Part shown: positions 38,463 to 48,644 of the stretch, piece after piece
How positions within the stretch are numbered: position 1 is the first letter of the stretch
Layout: the number at the start of each line of letters is the position of its first letter
From: an uncultured Pontibacter sp.
GTDB lineage: Bacteria > Bacteroidota > Bacteroidia > Cytophagales > Hymenobacteraceae
Assembly: GCF_947495565.1 (NCBI RefSeq)
Contig: NZ_CANLZM010000003.1
Span: 124,001-188,000, forward strand
Direction: 5' to 3'
Length of the DNA stretch: 64,000 bases
Notes under the pieces: model-generated
What the model saw: the letters and a program-made list of their open reading frames with translations, nothing else
The model's database searches: none
Told to the model about the DNA's origin: nothing
Made by a program: the position numbers and the translations under genes

Positions 38463-38497
38463 AAGCATAAACAGCTACTTAAAGAGTGGCTGTTTAT
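38463..38497. repeat. Left hairpin and direct repeat of the AT-rich islet
   Basis: AAGCATAAACAGCTACTT (38463-38480) is a direct repeat, one mismatch in 18, of 39241-39258. It forms a 13-bp hairpin (38467-38479 with 38485-38497). With the right copy it brackets the AT-rich gene between ssrA and the truncated xylE. Confidence 0.8.
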
Positions 38498-38589
38498 AAG
38501 GTACATCCTTTGAAATGTAAGGCTTTATGAATAGAGTAATATGGTTTCTAAATAACATTTAAATTATAAATTACTTGAAAAAATGAACT

Positions 38590-38928
38590 ATGGGTTGGCT
38601 TGATAGTAAACATAGGAGGTCGGAAGAAGAAGCGGAAACTCTACAAGTAGAAGAAATTGAAAAAATTCATAATAGACTCTCTGAAGTATATGCTGAGGTA
38701 GCAGGCAAAAAAGCGTTAAAATCTGTTTTAGATAAGAGAGGGTTTGATTTTGAAAACATTTTTGAGTTTGAGACCATGTATCTCTCTGATGAAACTCAAT
38801 ATACCGAATACACAACTGATAGGTATAGGTTAGCAAAGCCAATATTAGTTAGAGGTTATATCTATAAGATTATATACTTAAGTGATAAGCTTGTAAAAAA
38901 TATAGGCTGTATAGATACACAGTATTAA
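38590..38928 (+). CDS. Hypothetical AT-rich gene, first part of a frameshifted frame
   Basis: A 112-residue frame starting MGWLDSKHRRSEEEAETLQV, acidic and helical at first, then a mixed region ending YKIIYLSDKLVKN. The overlapping frame at 38889 continues in a way that looks like the same protein: reading -1 at AAAAAAT (38895-38901) gives LVK-KYRLYRYTVLKEPHLNKE and runs to 39242, about 217 residues in all. So this is either a gene broken by a one-base loss in an A-run or one using -1 frameshifting. No family recognised. Composition is much AT-richer than the neighbours. Confidence 0.6.
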   Translation: MGWLDSKHRRSEEEAETLQVEEIEKIHNRLSEVYAEVAGKKALKSVLDKRGFDFENIFEFETMYLSDETQYTEYTTDRYRLAKPILVRGYIYKIIYLSDKLVKNIGCIDTQY

Positions 38929-39242
38929 AAGAGCCTCATCTAAACAAAGAGGCAGAAATTTTGCTTTTAAATCACCTTAACTACAACCCTGCCTTTTTCA
39001 CAGTAGAATCCATCACAGATAATATTGTTATTGAAATCAAAAATCTATCTGATTTTGAGCATGATTCTTATCGTTTCACTGGGAAAAATAAGCAGTATAG
39101 TAACTATAAAGAACTTCTCGATGAATATGAAAAAAAGCATAATGAATTTGGGAGCAGTTTTGAGTTGGTTGAGCCAGTCCTATTTGCTGAAAATGATAAT
39201 GGTGAAATAAGAGAATCCTATATGGTAATATCTCCTAAATAA
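38889..39242 (+). pseudogene. Second part of the frameshifted AT-rich gene
   Basis: Open in the -1 frame from 38889. After the A-run it reads KYRLYRYTVLKEPHLNKEAE, ILLLNHLNYNPAFFTVESIT and so on to ESYMVISPK and TAA at 39240-39242. A TTG at 38961 is the only late start candidate, which makes independent translation less likely. The protein is acidic and beta-rich and could be an immunity-type or island-borne protein, but nothing specific is recognised. A 15-bp perfect hairpin follows at once (39244-39278). Confidence 0.55.
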
Positions 39243-39278
39243 GCACAAACAGCTACTTCAAAAAAGTAGCTGTTTGTG
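39241..39278. repeat. Right hairpin and direct repeat of the islet, fused to xylE
   Basis: AAGCACAAACAGCTACTT (39241-39258) repeats 38463-38480 and forms a perfect 15-bp stem with 39264-39278. On the reverse strand the broken xylE frame reads into it (last residues KHKQLLF), and its stop codon lies within the hairpin. It probably terminates the AT-rich gene and marks the breakpoint with the xylose operon. Confidence 0.85.
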
Positions 39279-40190
39279 TTTGCCGGCACCCATACTTTCA
39301 AATATTCTTGGGGCATAGTAGAGGGCCACATTGATACCTACAAACTGCTGAAAAACCGAAAGCAGTATACCGATGATGATAATAGTTCTGCCGTAAGAGA
39401 GGAGTTTGCCGGAATGGTGCTCCACAGTGCTTTTGATATCAGTAAATATCCTTTTGGCAGCCTCAGGCCCGTTTATCTTTTTCAGTATCTTCATTGCCTC
39501 TTCATCTCTGCCTGCCATACTTAAATAGCGTGGCGTTTCGGGCACAAAAAATAGCAGAATACCAAACAGCCCTGCCGGAATGGCCTCTGAAAGAAACATT
39601 CTGCGCCAGCCTACTTCGTTGATCCATTCAATAGATTGGCCGCTGGAAATTCCCCAATTTACAAAGTATACCACCAGCATACCGAAGATGATGGCAAACT
39701 GATTTAGTGAAACCAAACGGCCTCTCAGGTTGGCCGGAGCTATTTCGCCGATGTAAACCGGACTTACTGCAGAGGCCAAGCCTACGCCTATGCCTCCAAT
39801 TATCCTGTAGAAGTTAAACATGTAGAGCAAGCCCATCGTTGGCTCACTCTGGTTAAAGAACAGAGCCTCTGGGTAAGCAGACCCTAAGGCAGACAGAAAA
39901 AATAGCACTGGCGCTATAAGCAGCGTCTTCTTGCGGCCTAAACCAGACGCAAAGAAGCCTGAGATGGCTCCGCCTATAATGCAGCCGATTAAGGCGCTGG
40001 AGATTGTGGCTCCGTGCACCCAGGTGCTGAGCCCCAGCCCATCTATCAGGTAGTTCTGAACTGATTTCTCAGCGCCCGAGATAACCGCTGTGTCATACCC
40101 GAAAAGTAAGCCGCCTAAAGTAGCGATCAGGGTGATTCCGGCAATGTAGGGGAGGTTGTGCCCCGCTGTTTCTGTCTCGTTCTTACTCAT
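39258..40190 (-). pseudogene. xylE: D-xylose/proton symporter XylE, 3'-truncated
   Basis: Sugar-porter (MFS) protein starting LPYIAGITLIATLGGLLFGYD (sugar porter signature), with GRKKTLLIAPV, RIIGGIGVGLASAVSPVYIG (PESPR-like region VPETPRYL follows) and QQFVGINVALYYAPRIFESM. The family is about 470-490 residues with 12 helices; this frame stops at 310, after helix 7 or so, in the motif ALYYAPRIFESMGAG, where native protein gives way to KHKQLLF coded by the hairpin at 39241-39278. The last four to five helices are gone, so transport is not expected. It is the third gene of a degraded xylose operon (xylB-xylA-xylE). Confidence 0.88.
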
Positions 40191-40225
40191 GATGTTCAGG
40201 ATAAATGGTTAAAGAACTTTGTTTC

Positions 40226-41554
40226 TCAGATGTAGCGGTTGATCAGGTTCTCCAGGTACTCCTGGCGTCCGCTTCTCACCTCGGGCTCTCCCTTTTCGGC
40301 AGCATAATTGCGCAGGTCCTCCAGGCTCAGTTTGCCTTCCTCGTACTCTTTGCCTTTGCCGCTGTCAAAAGAGGCGTAGCGCTCCTCCCGAACCTTTTTA
40401 TAGTCTGAGTTCTCCAGGATGTTGTCTGCCGTGATCAGGGCGCGGGCAAAAGTGTCGGCACCACCGATGTGGGCGTAGAACAAGTCCGCTGGGTCTGTTG
40501 AGTTTCTTCTGATCTTTGCATCAAAGTTGATACCGCCACCCTGCACACCTCCTGCTTCCAAAAACACCAGCATGGCCTCTGTCAGCTCGGTGATGTTGTT
40601 CGGAAACTGGTCGGTATCCCAGCCGTTCTGGTAATCCCCGCGGTTGGCATCAATAGAGCCCAGCAAACCGGCATCGGCGGCTACCTGCAGTTCATGCTGA
40701 AACGTATGGCCTGCCAGCGTGGCGTGGTTTACCTCAATGTTGATCTTAAAGTCGTCCAGCAGGTCGTACTGGCGAAGGAAGCCAATCACAGTGGCCGCGT
40801 CGTAGTCGTACTGATGCGTGGTCGGCTCCATTGGCTTCGGTTCTATAAAGAACGTGCCTTTAAAGCCCTGCTTGCGAGCGTAGTCCTTGGCCGTGTGCAG
40901 AAACTTGGCGAAGTGTTCCTGCTCGCGCTTCATGTTTGTGTTCAGCAAGGTCATGTAGCCTTCGCGGCCACCCCAGAACACATAGTTCTCGCCGTTCAAG
41001 GCGATGGTGGCGTCGAGTGCGGCCTTCACCTGAGCTGCGGCGTGCGTCAGCACATGGAAGTCTGGGTTGGTGGAGGCACCATTCATGTAGCGGCTGTGCG
41101 AGAACACGTTGGCCGTGCCCCACAGCAGCTTTATGCCTGTTTCCTGCTGCTTCTGCTGTGCATACTCCACCATAGTCTGCAGCCTTCTCTCGTTCTCAGT
41201 AATGTCGTTGGTATAATCCACCACATCCACGTCATGGAAGCAGTAGTAAGGCATGCCGATCTTGGTGATGAACTCGAACGCAGCATCCATCTTATCCTTC
41301 GCCCGGGCAATAGGGTCAGACTTCGTGTTCCACGGGAAATGAAGTGTAGGCCCACCAAACGGATCAGAACCATCAGCATTAAAAGAGTGCCAGTAAGCCA
41401 CGGCAAAGCGCAGGTGCTCTTACTTCTTGCCCGCCACCACGCGGTTCTCATCGTACCAGCGGTACGCCAGCGGGTTGTCCGACTCAAGCCCTTCAAACTT
41501 TATCTTATCAATCCCTTTAAAATATTCTGTTTGTGTTAAGGTATGGCTTGCCAT
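40226..41554 (-). pseudogene. xylA: Xylose isomerase with in-frame stop
   Basis: From ATG at 41554 one frame of 443 codons encodes a complete class II xylose isomerase (D-xylose to D-xylulose), starting [20 protein letters not shown], except for TAA at 41420-41422 (codon 45). The interrupted site is VVAGKK[17 protein letters not shown], where relatives read GKKMx(E/D)[10 protein letters not shown], so one codon is lost and one has become a stop. The rest is intact, including the catalytic [26 protein letters not shown] and [17 protein letters not shown] at codon 52 could restart but would drop an essential conserved N-terminus. Sequencing error is the other explanation. Confidence 0.88.
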
Positions 41555-41577
41555 AAGGTCAAATGGTTATATGGATG

Positions 41578-42606
41578 TTAAACTTCGTGTAGTTGTTTTT
41601 CAAGCAGCGCTTTCCACTCCTGGTAAACCGGCTCGTACTGGCTTACCGCATTGGGCTCTACTATCTGTAGCTTTTCACTGTTGGTAAAGGCCTCCTCTTC
41701 AGATTTAAAAGCCCTTACGCCGATACCTGCACCCAGCGCCGCACCCACGCTGCCGTCGTTGCGGTAAAGCTCAACTGGCACGTGCGTGGCGTTCAAAAAG
41801 GCTTCTGTAAAAGTGTCGCTCAGGAAGAGGTTGGCTTTGCCTGCCCGAATAATATTAGGGTTCATGCCATTCTCGCGCATGATGTCAAGGCCGTAGCGGA
41901 AGGCGAAGGCTATGCCCTCCTGCACTGCCCGGAATAAATGTGCCTTGGTATGGGTGTTCAGGTCGATGTGGTGGAAATGCGTGCCGACAATTTTATTGTT
42001 AAGCATACGCTCGGCGCCGTTGCCAAACGGTAAAACACGCAGACCATTACTGCCTATGGCTATCTTTTCCGCCATCTCATTCATGTCGGCATAGGTAATG
42101 CCCGTACCTGCAATATCCTTTATCCAGCGGTTAATGCTACCTGTGCCGTTGATGCATAAAAGCACACCCAGGCGCTTCTGGTTTCGGGTGTAATTAACAT
42201 GGGCAAACGTGTTAACCCGCGATTGCGGATCAAAAACCAGTTTGTCGCTTATCCCATAAATTACCCCCGAAGTACCTGCCGTGGCAGCAACCTCACCGGG
42301 TTTTAGCACATTAAGCGAGAGCGCGTTGTTAGGCTGATCTCCGGATTTGTAGGTAACAGGTATGCCTGCCACCAGCCCGAGCGCATCTGCCACGCCTTTT
42401 TCTACGGTGCCGTGCTCTGAGAAAACAGGGTTGATTTGTGGGAAAAGCGATTTGTTGAAGTTGTAGTACTGAAGTATGTCCTTGGAAAGCTGCTCATCCT
42501 GAAAATCCCAAAATACACCTTCTGACAGGGAGGATATGCTGGTGGTGATGCTACCGGTAAGTCTCATGCCCACATAATCGCTGTAAAAAATGCAGTAATA
42601 AATCAT
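41578..42606 (-). pseudogene. xylB: Xylulokinase, 5'-truncated
   Basis: A frame of 342 residues corresponding to the last two thirds of xylulokinase (normally near 495). Recognisable text starts at SDYVGMRLTGSITTSISSLS and continues SGDQPNNALSLNVLKPGEVA, ATAGTSGVIYG and NDGSVGAALGAGIGVRAF. The N-terminal part of the FGGY fold, about 160 residues with the DIGTS-type phosphate loop, is absent, and nothing like it appears in the 559 bp upstream. The fragment cannot be an active kinase. It sits 23 bp ahead of xylA, as in an operon. Confidence 0.88.
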
Positions 42607-42715
42607 AACTGTTGGGGTAGTGCTACAGTTTTCTTAGTACTACTTACCCCTCCTCCAGACTCAAAGCTAACTTTGCGTTTGCATGAATGGTGTTGGATCT
42701 TGTCCGCAATCTACT

Positions 42716-42752
42716 TAAAAAGGGCTTTGCATTGCCGCAAAGTCCTTTTTAA
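42716..42752. terminator. Hairpin terminator 1 between xyl and glp
   Basis: Stem AAAAAGGGCTTTGC / GCAAAGTCCTTTTT (42717-42730 with 42737-42750) with A and T runs on either side, usable in both directions. Confidence 0.75.
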
Positions 42753-42778
42753 GCTATTTCAAGTATAAGCAGTTGCTG

Positions 42779-42816
42779 CAAAGGCCGCGTAGATTTTAGT
42801 ATCTGCGCGGCCTTTG
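42779..42816. terminator. Hairpin terminator 2 between xyl and glp
   Basis: An 11-bp stem CAAAGGCCGCG / CGCGGCCTTTG (42779-42789 with 42806-42816) with inner AGAT/ATCT pairs. Two terminators between two divergent operons suggest that a gene was lost here, in line with the missing start of xylB. Confidence 0.7.
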
Positions 42817-42863
42817 TATTTATAAACCATAGAAACTCTCTTTCCTGCATCTATGCCCTTAAG

Positions 42864-43141
42864 TTTCGAAAGCTGGTGTTTCGAAAGAAATAGAAATATC
42901 GCTTAGCTTGATTCTTCTCTGTATATATGTGTTGCTCCTGTATTGATATCACTGTTTCTTTTTTTGCTCTTTAAATGAAATAAATCAGGTGCTTAGCTGC
43001 AATAATTGTTGGCTAAAATAATCAGTTTACCAATGTTGTGCTGCATTCATACATGTGAGCAATCGCTTATTTATATATTTTTTATTATTTCGTTTCATTA
43101 TTAAATAATTATCTATACTTTTATTTCGAAACAGTTAGTAA
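42864..43141 (+). promoter_or_regulatory. Candidate operators (TTTCGAAA) of the glp operon
   Basis: The 8-bp palindrome TTTCGAAA occurs three times before glpD: 42864-42871, 42879-42886 (centres 15 bp apart) and 43134-43141 (25 bp before the start). A related ATTTCGTTTCATT lies at 43087-43099. DeoR-family repressors, including GlpR, bind TTCG-containing inverted sites, and a DeoR-type gene lies at 58135 in the same locus. The link is inference. The region is very AT-rich. Confidence 0.45.
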
Positions 43142-43165
43142 GTAATCAATTTATCTATTTGCCCT

Positions 43166-44812
43166 GTGAGTAATAAGAATACAAAGAGAAGCAACGTGTC
43201 GAATTTTAATCGCTCTCAATTAGTAAAGGAACTGGAGCGGGAGGAAAATGTGTGGGATGTTATTGTAATTGGAGGCGGGGCAACAGGGTTGGGTGTGGCT
43301 GTGGATGCGGCATCTAGGGGTTTCAAGACTGTGCTGCTGGAGCAGAGTGATTTTGCAAAAGGCACATCCAGCAGAAGCACAAAGCTGGTGCACGGAGGTG
43401 TGCGTTACCTGGCACAGGGCGATGTAAGCCTTGTTTATGAAGCGTTGCATGAAAGAGGCTTGTTGATAAAAAATGCGCCTCACCTGGTAAGCGAGCAGCC
43501 ATTTATTATCCCGAACTACAGCTGGTGGAACAAAATGTTTTACGGTTTAGGGTTAAAGGTGTATGACTGGATGGCGGGCAGGTATAGGCTGCAGAAAACC
43601 TCACTTCTGGATAAGGAAACAGTTGCCCGCCTTTTGCCAAACGTGCGGAAGAAAGGTCTGAAAGGTGGTGTAGAATATTTCGACGGACAGTTTGATGATG
43701 CAAGGTTGGCTGTAAATATAGCTCAGACATGTGTAGAGCAAGGCGGAGTGGTGCTGAACTATATGAAAGTGGATGGGTTGGTGAAAAACCACCAGGGAGA
43801 GGTGGCAGGAGTTTTGGCGCTTGATGTAGAGACTGGCCGCAAGTATAAATTACATGCCAAGGCGGTTGTAAACGCAACTGGCGTTTTTGTAAACAATGTA
43901 CTGCAAATGGATGCCCCTAGCCAGCAGCCGCTAGTGCGGCCAAGCCAAGGGGTGCACGTAGTGGTAAACCGCTCTTTCCTGGACGGGGAGAATGCTCTGA
44001 TGCTACCTAAAACCCCTGACGGACGCGTGCTGTTTGCTGTGCCATGGCACGGACACGTGCTGTTAGGAACAACAGATACACCACTTGAGAACCCTAGCTT
44101 AGAACCAACAGCGCTAGAGGCTGAAATAGACTTTATACTTCAAACGGCCGGGCAGTACCTGGAGCGCAAGCCAACCAGAAAAGATGTGTTAAGCGTATTT
44201 GCCGGGCTACGCCCGCTGGCGGCTCCTCTCAAGAATGCGAGCAGTACCAAAGAAATCTCTCGGAGCCATAAACTGCTGGTTGCCAAATCAGGCTTAATTA
44301 CCATAACAGGCGGTAAATGGACCACTTACCGAAAAATGGCAGAAGATACTATAGACAAAGCTATTGCTGTGGCAGGCTTGCCCAGGCGCTCCTGTGTAAC
44401 GGCAAACCTGCAGATTCACGGTGCTATAAATAAAAAAAACAATATATTCGGGTCTTTAAGCATCTACGGGGCTGATGCCGAGGAAATAAACCTGCTCATT
44501 GCAGACAACCCGGAATTAGGTGTAAAACTGCACAAAGAATATCCTTACATGTATGCAGAAGTAGTTTGGGCAGTGCGACACGAGATGGCCAGGACAGTAG
44601 AAGACGTGCTGGCTAGAAGGCTGCGCGTGCTGTTCCTGAATGCCAAAGCGGCGATAGAAATGGCGCCTCAGGTAGCTGCGCTTATGGCTGCCGAGTTAGG
44701 CACTGACGAAGAATGGCAGCAAAAGCAAGTCGATGTCTTTACAGCGCTCGCCAACAACTATCTCCTGGAGCCTCTCAAAAAGATGGCGCCTGCAGCAGTT
44801 AGCCAAGATTAA
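43166..44812 (+). CDS. glpD: Glycerol-3-phosphate dehydrogenase, aerobic type
   Basis: A 548-residue FAD enzyme that oxidises sn-glycerol 3-phosphate to dihydroxyacetone phosphate and passes electrons to quinones at the inner membrane. FAD site: [21 protein letters not shown]; then [38 protein letters not shown] and [15 protein letters not shown], all diagnostic. Translation starts at GTG 43166, as no ATG lies before the FAD motif. First gene of the glpD-glpK-glpF run (17 and 28 bp gaps), probably induced by glycerol or G3P through the sites upstream. Confidence 0.95.
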   Translation: MSNKNTKRSNVSNFNRSQLVKELEREENVWDVIVIGGGATGLGVAVDAASRGFKTVLLEQSDFAKGTSSRSTKLVHGGVRYLAQGDVSLVYEALHERGLLIKNAPHLVSEQPFIIPNYSWWNKMFYGLGLKVYDWMAGRYRLQKTSLLDKETVARLLPNVRKKGLKGGVEYFDGQFDDARLAVNIAQTCVEQGGVVLNYMKVDGLVKNHQGEVAGVLALDVETGRKYKLHAKAVVNATGVFVNNVLQMDAPSQQPLVRPSQGVHVVVNRSFLDGENALMLPKTPDGRVLFAVPWHGHVLLGTTDTPLENPSLEPTALEAEIDFILQTAGQYLERKPTRKDVLSVFAGLRPLAAPLKNASSTKEISRSHKLLVAKSGLITITGGKWTTYRKMAEDTIDKAIAVAGLPRRSCVTANLQIHGAINKKNNIFGSLSIYGADAEEINLLIADNPELGVKLHKEYPYMYAEVVWAVRHEMARTVEDVLARRLRVLFLNAKAAIEMAPQVAALMAAELGTDEEWQQKQVDVFTALANNYLLEPLKKMAPAAVSQD

Positions 44813-44829
44813 CCATACAATGCAAACCT

Positions 44830-46314
44830 ATGGAGAAATTTATACTTGCTTTTGATCAGGGTACTACCAGTTCCAGAGCCATTATATTTAATCATGCTGG
44901 TGCTATTGTGTCTGTTGCCCAGAAAGAGTTTACTCAACTATACCCTCAGCCAGGTTGGGTAGAGCACAACCCTAATGAAATATGGTCTACACAGGTAGGA
45001 GTAGCAGCAGAATCCATCTTGAAAGCAGGGCTTCAGGCAAAGGATATTCAGGCCATCGGAATCACCAACCAAAGAGAAACTACTGTTGTTTGGGATAGGC
45101 ATACAGGCGAGGTTGTACACAACGCCATTGTGTGGCAAGACCGACGTACTGCTGCATACTGCGATCAGCTGAAAGACCAGGGGCTGGAGCCGCTTATCAG
45201 AGAGAAAACAGGGCTGGTGCTCGATGCTTATTTCTCTGCCACCAAAATAAAATGGATTCTCGACAATGTGCCTGGAGCCAGAGAGAAAGCCGAATGCGGT
45301 AGTTTAATCTTCGGAACAATAGACACTTGGCTTATCTGGAAGATGACCGGCGGCAACAAGCATGTTACGGATGTTACCAACGCCTCCCGCACCTTGCTTT
45401 ACAACATCCATACCCTTGCATGGGACGAAGACCTGCTGCACCTTTTTGGCATCCCGGCCAGCATGCTCCCTCAGGTAAAAGCATCCAGCGAGGTAGTCGG
45501 CCATACATCCAATTCTCTTTTCTCCACTCAAATACCCATCGCAGGCATTGCCGGCGACCAACAGGCTGCCTTGTTCGGACAAATGTGCACTAAACCGGGT
45601 ATGGTGAAAAACACCTATGGTACAGGGTGTTTTATGCTGATGAACATCGGAGAGAAACCAATAATATCTGAGCACAGGCTGGTAACAACCGTTGCCTGGC
45701 AAATACAGGGCCAGGTGCATTACGCGCTGGAAGGAAGCATTTTTATAGCCGGCGCAGTAGTACAGTGGCTACGGGACGGGTTAGGTGTAATAGCAACTTC
45801 TGAGGAAGTAGAGCATTTGGCCAAAAAGGTAGCCGGAAGTGATGGCGTATACTTGGTGCCGGCATTTGTGGGCATGGGAGCGCCGCACTGGGACCAGCAT
45901 GCACGCGGCACCATGGTGGGCATAACCAGAGGGACAACCTCTGCGCATATAGCCAGGGCAGCATTAGAAAGTATAGCTTACCAGACCTACGAGGTGTTAA
46001 AAGCCATGGAGGCAGACGCCGGAATCACTATCAAAGAATTGCGGGCTGATGGCGGGGCTACCGAAAACGACTTGCTCATGCAGTTTCAAGCAGACATACT
46101 TGGAGCCCGGGTGATAAAACCAGAGGTAACAGAGGTTACAGCCATTGGTGCTGCTTATCTGGCAGGGTTGGCAACAGGCTATTGGGGCAGTGTTGAGGAG
46201 ATACAGCAGCAGTGGACTGTCAGTAAAAGTTTTCAGCCAAGTGCAAGCCTGTCTTCAGATGATCTTCTAAAAGGTTGGCACAAGGCCGTGAAGGCGGCAA
46301 AAGCCTGGGTGTAA
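44830..46314 (+). CDS. glpK: Glycerol kinase
   Basis: A 494-residue FGGY kinase that phosphorylates glycerol to G3P. The N-terminal phosphate loop [16 protein letters not shown], the [20 protein letters not shown] and [10 protein letters not shown] motifs, and the C-terminal FGGY signature [19 protein letters not shown] are all present. Length is normal. It follows glpD by 17 bp, and glpF follows. Confidence 0.97.
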   Translation: MEKFILAFDQGTTSSRAIIFNHAGAIVSVAQKEFTQLYPQPGWVEHNPNEIWSTQVGVAAESILKAGLQAKDIQAIGITNQRETTVVWDRHTGEVVHNAIVWQDRRTAAYCDQLKDQGLEPLIREKTGLVLDAYFSATKIKWILDNVPGAREKAECGSLIFGTIDTWLIWKMTGGNKHVTDVTNASRTLLYNIHTLAWDEDLLHLFGIPASMLPQVKASSEVVGHTSNSLFSTQIPIAGIAGDQQAALFGQMCTKPGMVKNTYGTGCFMLMNIGEKPIISEHRLVTTVAWQIQGQVHYALEGSIFIAGAVVQWLRDGLGVIATSEEVEHLAKKVAGSDGVYLVPAFVGMGAPHWDQHARGTMVGITRGTTSAHIARAALESIAYQTYEVLKAMEADAGITIKELRADGGATENDLLMQFQADILGARVIKPEVTEVTAIGAAYLAGLATGYWGSVEEIQQQWTVSKSFQPSASLSSDDLLKGWHKAVKAAKAWV

Positions 46315-46342
46315 TCATGGACGCTAAAGCTAAAGTATAAAT

Positions 46343-47074
46343 ATGTCAGCGTTTTCAGCCGAGTTTATTGGAACCATGCTTTTGATCCTGATGGGCAACG
46401 GTGTGGTAGCGAATGTTGTCTTGAAGGGCACCAAAGGGAGTAACGGCGGGTGGATTGTGATCACCACAGGCTGGGCGCTATCTGTGTTTACAGGGGTTGT
46501 TATTGCGGCGCCTTATAGCGGAGCCCACCTTAACCCTGCCGTGACATTGGCACTCGCACTGGCTGGCAAATTCAGTTGGCAGGGCGTTGGGTTGTATGTA
46601 CTGGCTCAGTTGCTGGGTGCCATGGTGGGTGCTTTGCTGGTGTGGCTGCTATACAGGCCTCATTTCGATGCTACCGAGGATGCGCCTTCGCAGCTCGCGG
46701 TGTTCTGCACAGGCCCTGCCATCAGACATCGGTTTTCAAATATATTCAGCGAGGCCCTGGGCACCTTTGTCTTGATCTTCGTGATCTTTTATTTCACAAA
46801 TCCAGAGTTGGGAGATCAGAAAACACCTATTGGCATGGGCTCATTAGGGGCAATTCCAGTGGCTTTTCTAGTATGGGCGATAGGTTTATCATTAGGCGGA
46901 ACAACCGGTTACGCCATTAATCCTGCCCGCGACCTTGGGCCGAGAATTATTCACTCGCTTATGCCTATTAAAAATAAATGTTCCAGTGACTGGAGCTATG
47001 CCTGGGTGCCGGTGGTGGGGCCTTTGCTGGGTGCAGGTATTGGCGCTGCGCTATATATGTTACTAAAAAGTTAA
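46343..47074 (+). CDS. glpF: Glycerol facilitator, MIP family aquaglyceroporin
   Basis: A 243-residue six-helix channel for glycerol in the inner membrane. Both NPA boxes are there: SGAHLNPAVTLALAL and TTGYAINPARDLGPRI. The Asp after the second NPAR is the mark of glycerol-conducting members. The start contains SAEFIGTMLLILMGNGVVAN. Third gene after glpK, 28 bp on. 210 bp separate it from glpT, with TATACTT near 47278, so a second promoter may lie there. Confidence 0.95.
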   Translation: MSAFSAEFIGTMLLILMGNGVVANVVLKGTKGSNGGWIVITTGWALSVFTGVVIAAPYSGAHLNPAVTLALALAGKFSWQGVGLYVLAQLLGAMVGALLVWLLYRPHFDATEDAPSQLAVFCTGPAIRHRFSNIFSEALGTFVLIFVIFYFTNPELGDQKTPIGMGSLGAIPVAFLVWAIGLSLGGTTGYAINPARDLGPRIIHSLMPIKNKCSSDWSYAWVPVVGPLLGAGIGAALYMLLKS

Positions 47075-47284
47075 GTCTGGGTTGGCAGTGCCAGTTTGTT
47101 TAAAGCTTTTATAGTTTTGTATCTGAAATAGGTTTTGGGTTAAATCGAAATGAATAATAACCTGCCGAAACTTATGTAATGGTAAGTATGAAAACTGAAA
47201 GCAACATGCAAGTGCCGCCTCTTTGCCAACTAGGCACCAGAAAGCTTACTTGTTTCATCATTTTACCATAATACTATACTTTAT

Positions 47285-48628
47285 ATGAAGCTTATTTCTC
47301 CTGCTCAGCATACAGATAGGTTGCCTTTAGAACGGATTGATCCGGAGTATAAACGCTTGCGGTTTCAGGTTTTCCTGGGGATTTTTATTGGGTATGCCGG
47401 CTATTACCTGGTGCGTAAAAACTTCTCACTTGTAATGCCCGACCTGATTGCGCAGGGGTATTCTAAATCAGATTTAGGTATTGCCTTGTCTGGTGTTTCT
47501 GTTGCCTATGGCTTAAGCAAGTTTCTGATGGGCAATGTTTCCGACAGAAGTAATGCACGGGTGTTTCTAAGTGTTGGCCTTCTGCTCTCGGCGCTCACCA
47601 TGATTATGATGGGCACAGTGCCAGTTGCTACCAGTTCTATTGCCATCATGTTTGTGCTGCTGTTCTTGAATGGTTGGTTTCAGGGTATGGGCTGGCCTCC
47701 TTGCGGGAGAGTAATGGTGCACTGGTTCTCCACAAAAGAGCGAGGCACGAAAATGTCGGTTTGGAACATTGCGCATAATATAGGAGGCGGTTTGGTGGGG
47801 CCTCTGGCAATAGCTGCCGTAGCGCTTTTTGGTACATGGGAGAGTAAGTTATACTTCCCTGGCATGATCGCCCTGCTCTCCGCCATGATCACATACATGT
47901 TAGTGCGGGATACGCCACAATCCTGCGGCCTGCCTACCATCGAAGAGTATAAAAACGACTACCCAAGCAATTATACATCAGATCATGAAAAGGAGCTGTC
48001 AGCGAAGGAGATCCTGTTTAAGTATGTATTAACCAGCCGTGTGCTGTGGTACATCGCATTTGCCAACGCCTTTGTATACTTAGTGCGCTACGGCATCCTG
48101 GACTGGGCACCAACCTACCTGGAAGAGGCGAAAGGCTTTTCTGTGAAAGAAACAGGCTGGGCATACTTTGCCTACGAGTATGCTGGCATACCTGGCACGC
48201 TGCTCTGCGGCTGGATCAGCGACAAGGTTTTCAGAGGCCGGCGCGCTCCTGCAACAATCATTTACATGGTGCTGGTGCTGGTGGCGGTTTTAGTGTACTG
48301 GAAAAACCCGGCAGGCAACATTTGGGTCGATAACATGGCCTTGATAGCCATAGGATTCCTGATTTACGGACCTGTTATGCTCATTGGCGTGCAGGCGCTG
48401 GATCTGGTGCCAAAGAAAGCTGCCGGCACAGCGGCGGGCCTTACAGGGTTATTCGGCTACATGGGCGGGGCTTTGTTTGCCAACATTGCTATGGGCTTTG
48501 TAGTGGACGCATGGGGCTGGGATGGTGGATTTATAGTGTTAGTGGCCGCCTGTGTGCTCGCTATTTTCTTTACTGCCCTCACCTGGAACAAGGAGACTAA
48601 ACATTACAACCTAAATAAAATCAGCTAA
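47285..48628 (+). CDS. glpT: Glycerol-3-phosphate transporter, MFS (OPA family)
   Basis: A 447-residue 12-helix antiporter exchanging G3P for phosphate. Family features: [68 protein letters not shown], and the [14 protein letters not shown] motif. It lies 16 bp before the SusC gene on the same strand, so uptake across both membranes is probably encoded by one transcript. The coupling to SusCD argues that the outer-membrane substrate yields G3P. Confidence 0.93.
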   Translation: MKLISPAQHTDRLPLERIDPEYKRLRFQVFLGIFIGYAGYYLVRKNFSLVMPDLIAQGYSKSDLGIALSGVSVAYGLSKFLMGNVSDRSNARVFLSVGLLLSALTMIMMGTVPVATSSIAIMFVLLFLNGWFQGMGWPPCGRVMVHWFSTKERGTKMSVWNIAHNIGGGLVGPLAIAAVALFGTWESKLYFPGMIALLSAMITYMLVRDTPQSCGLPTIEEYKNDYPSNYTSDHEKELSAKEILFKYVLTSRVLWYIAFANAFVYLVRYGILDWAPTYLEEAKGFSVKETGWAYFAYEYAGIPGTLLCGWISDKVFRGRRAPATIIYMVLVLVAVLVYWKNPAGNIWVDNMALIAIGFLIYGPVMLIGVQALDLVPKKAAGTAAGLTGLFGYMGGALFANIAMGFVVDAWGWDGGFIVLVAACVLAIFFTALTWNKETKHYNLNKIS

Positions 48629-48644
48629 ATAAAGCTCTTGTCAC

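Noticed and set aside
42607-43165. Missing 5' end of xylB in another frame
   Set aside because: No frame in this interval reads like the FGGY N-terminus; only terminators and operator-like sites are seen.
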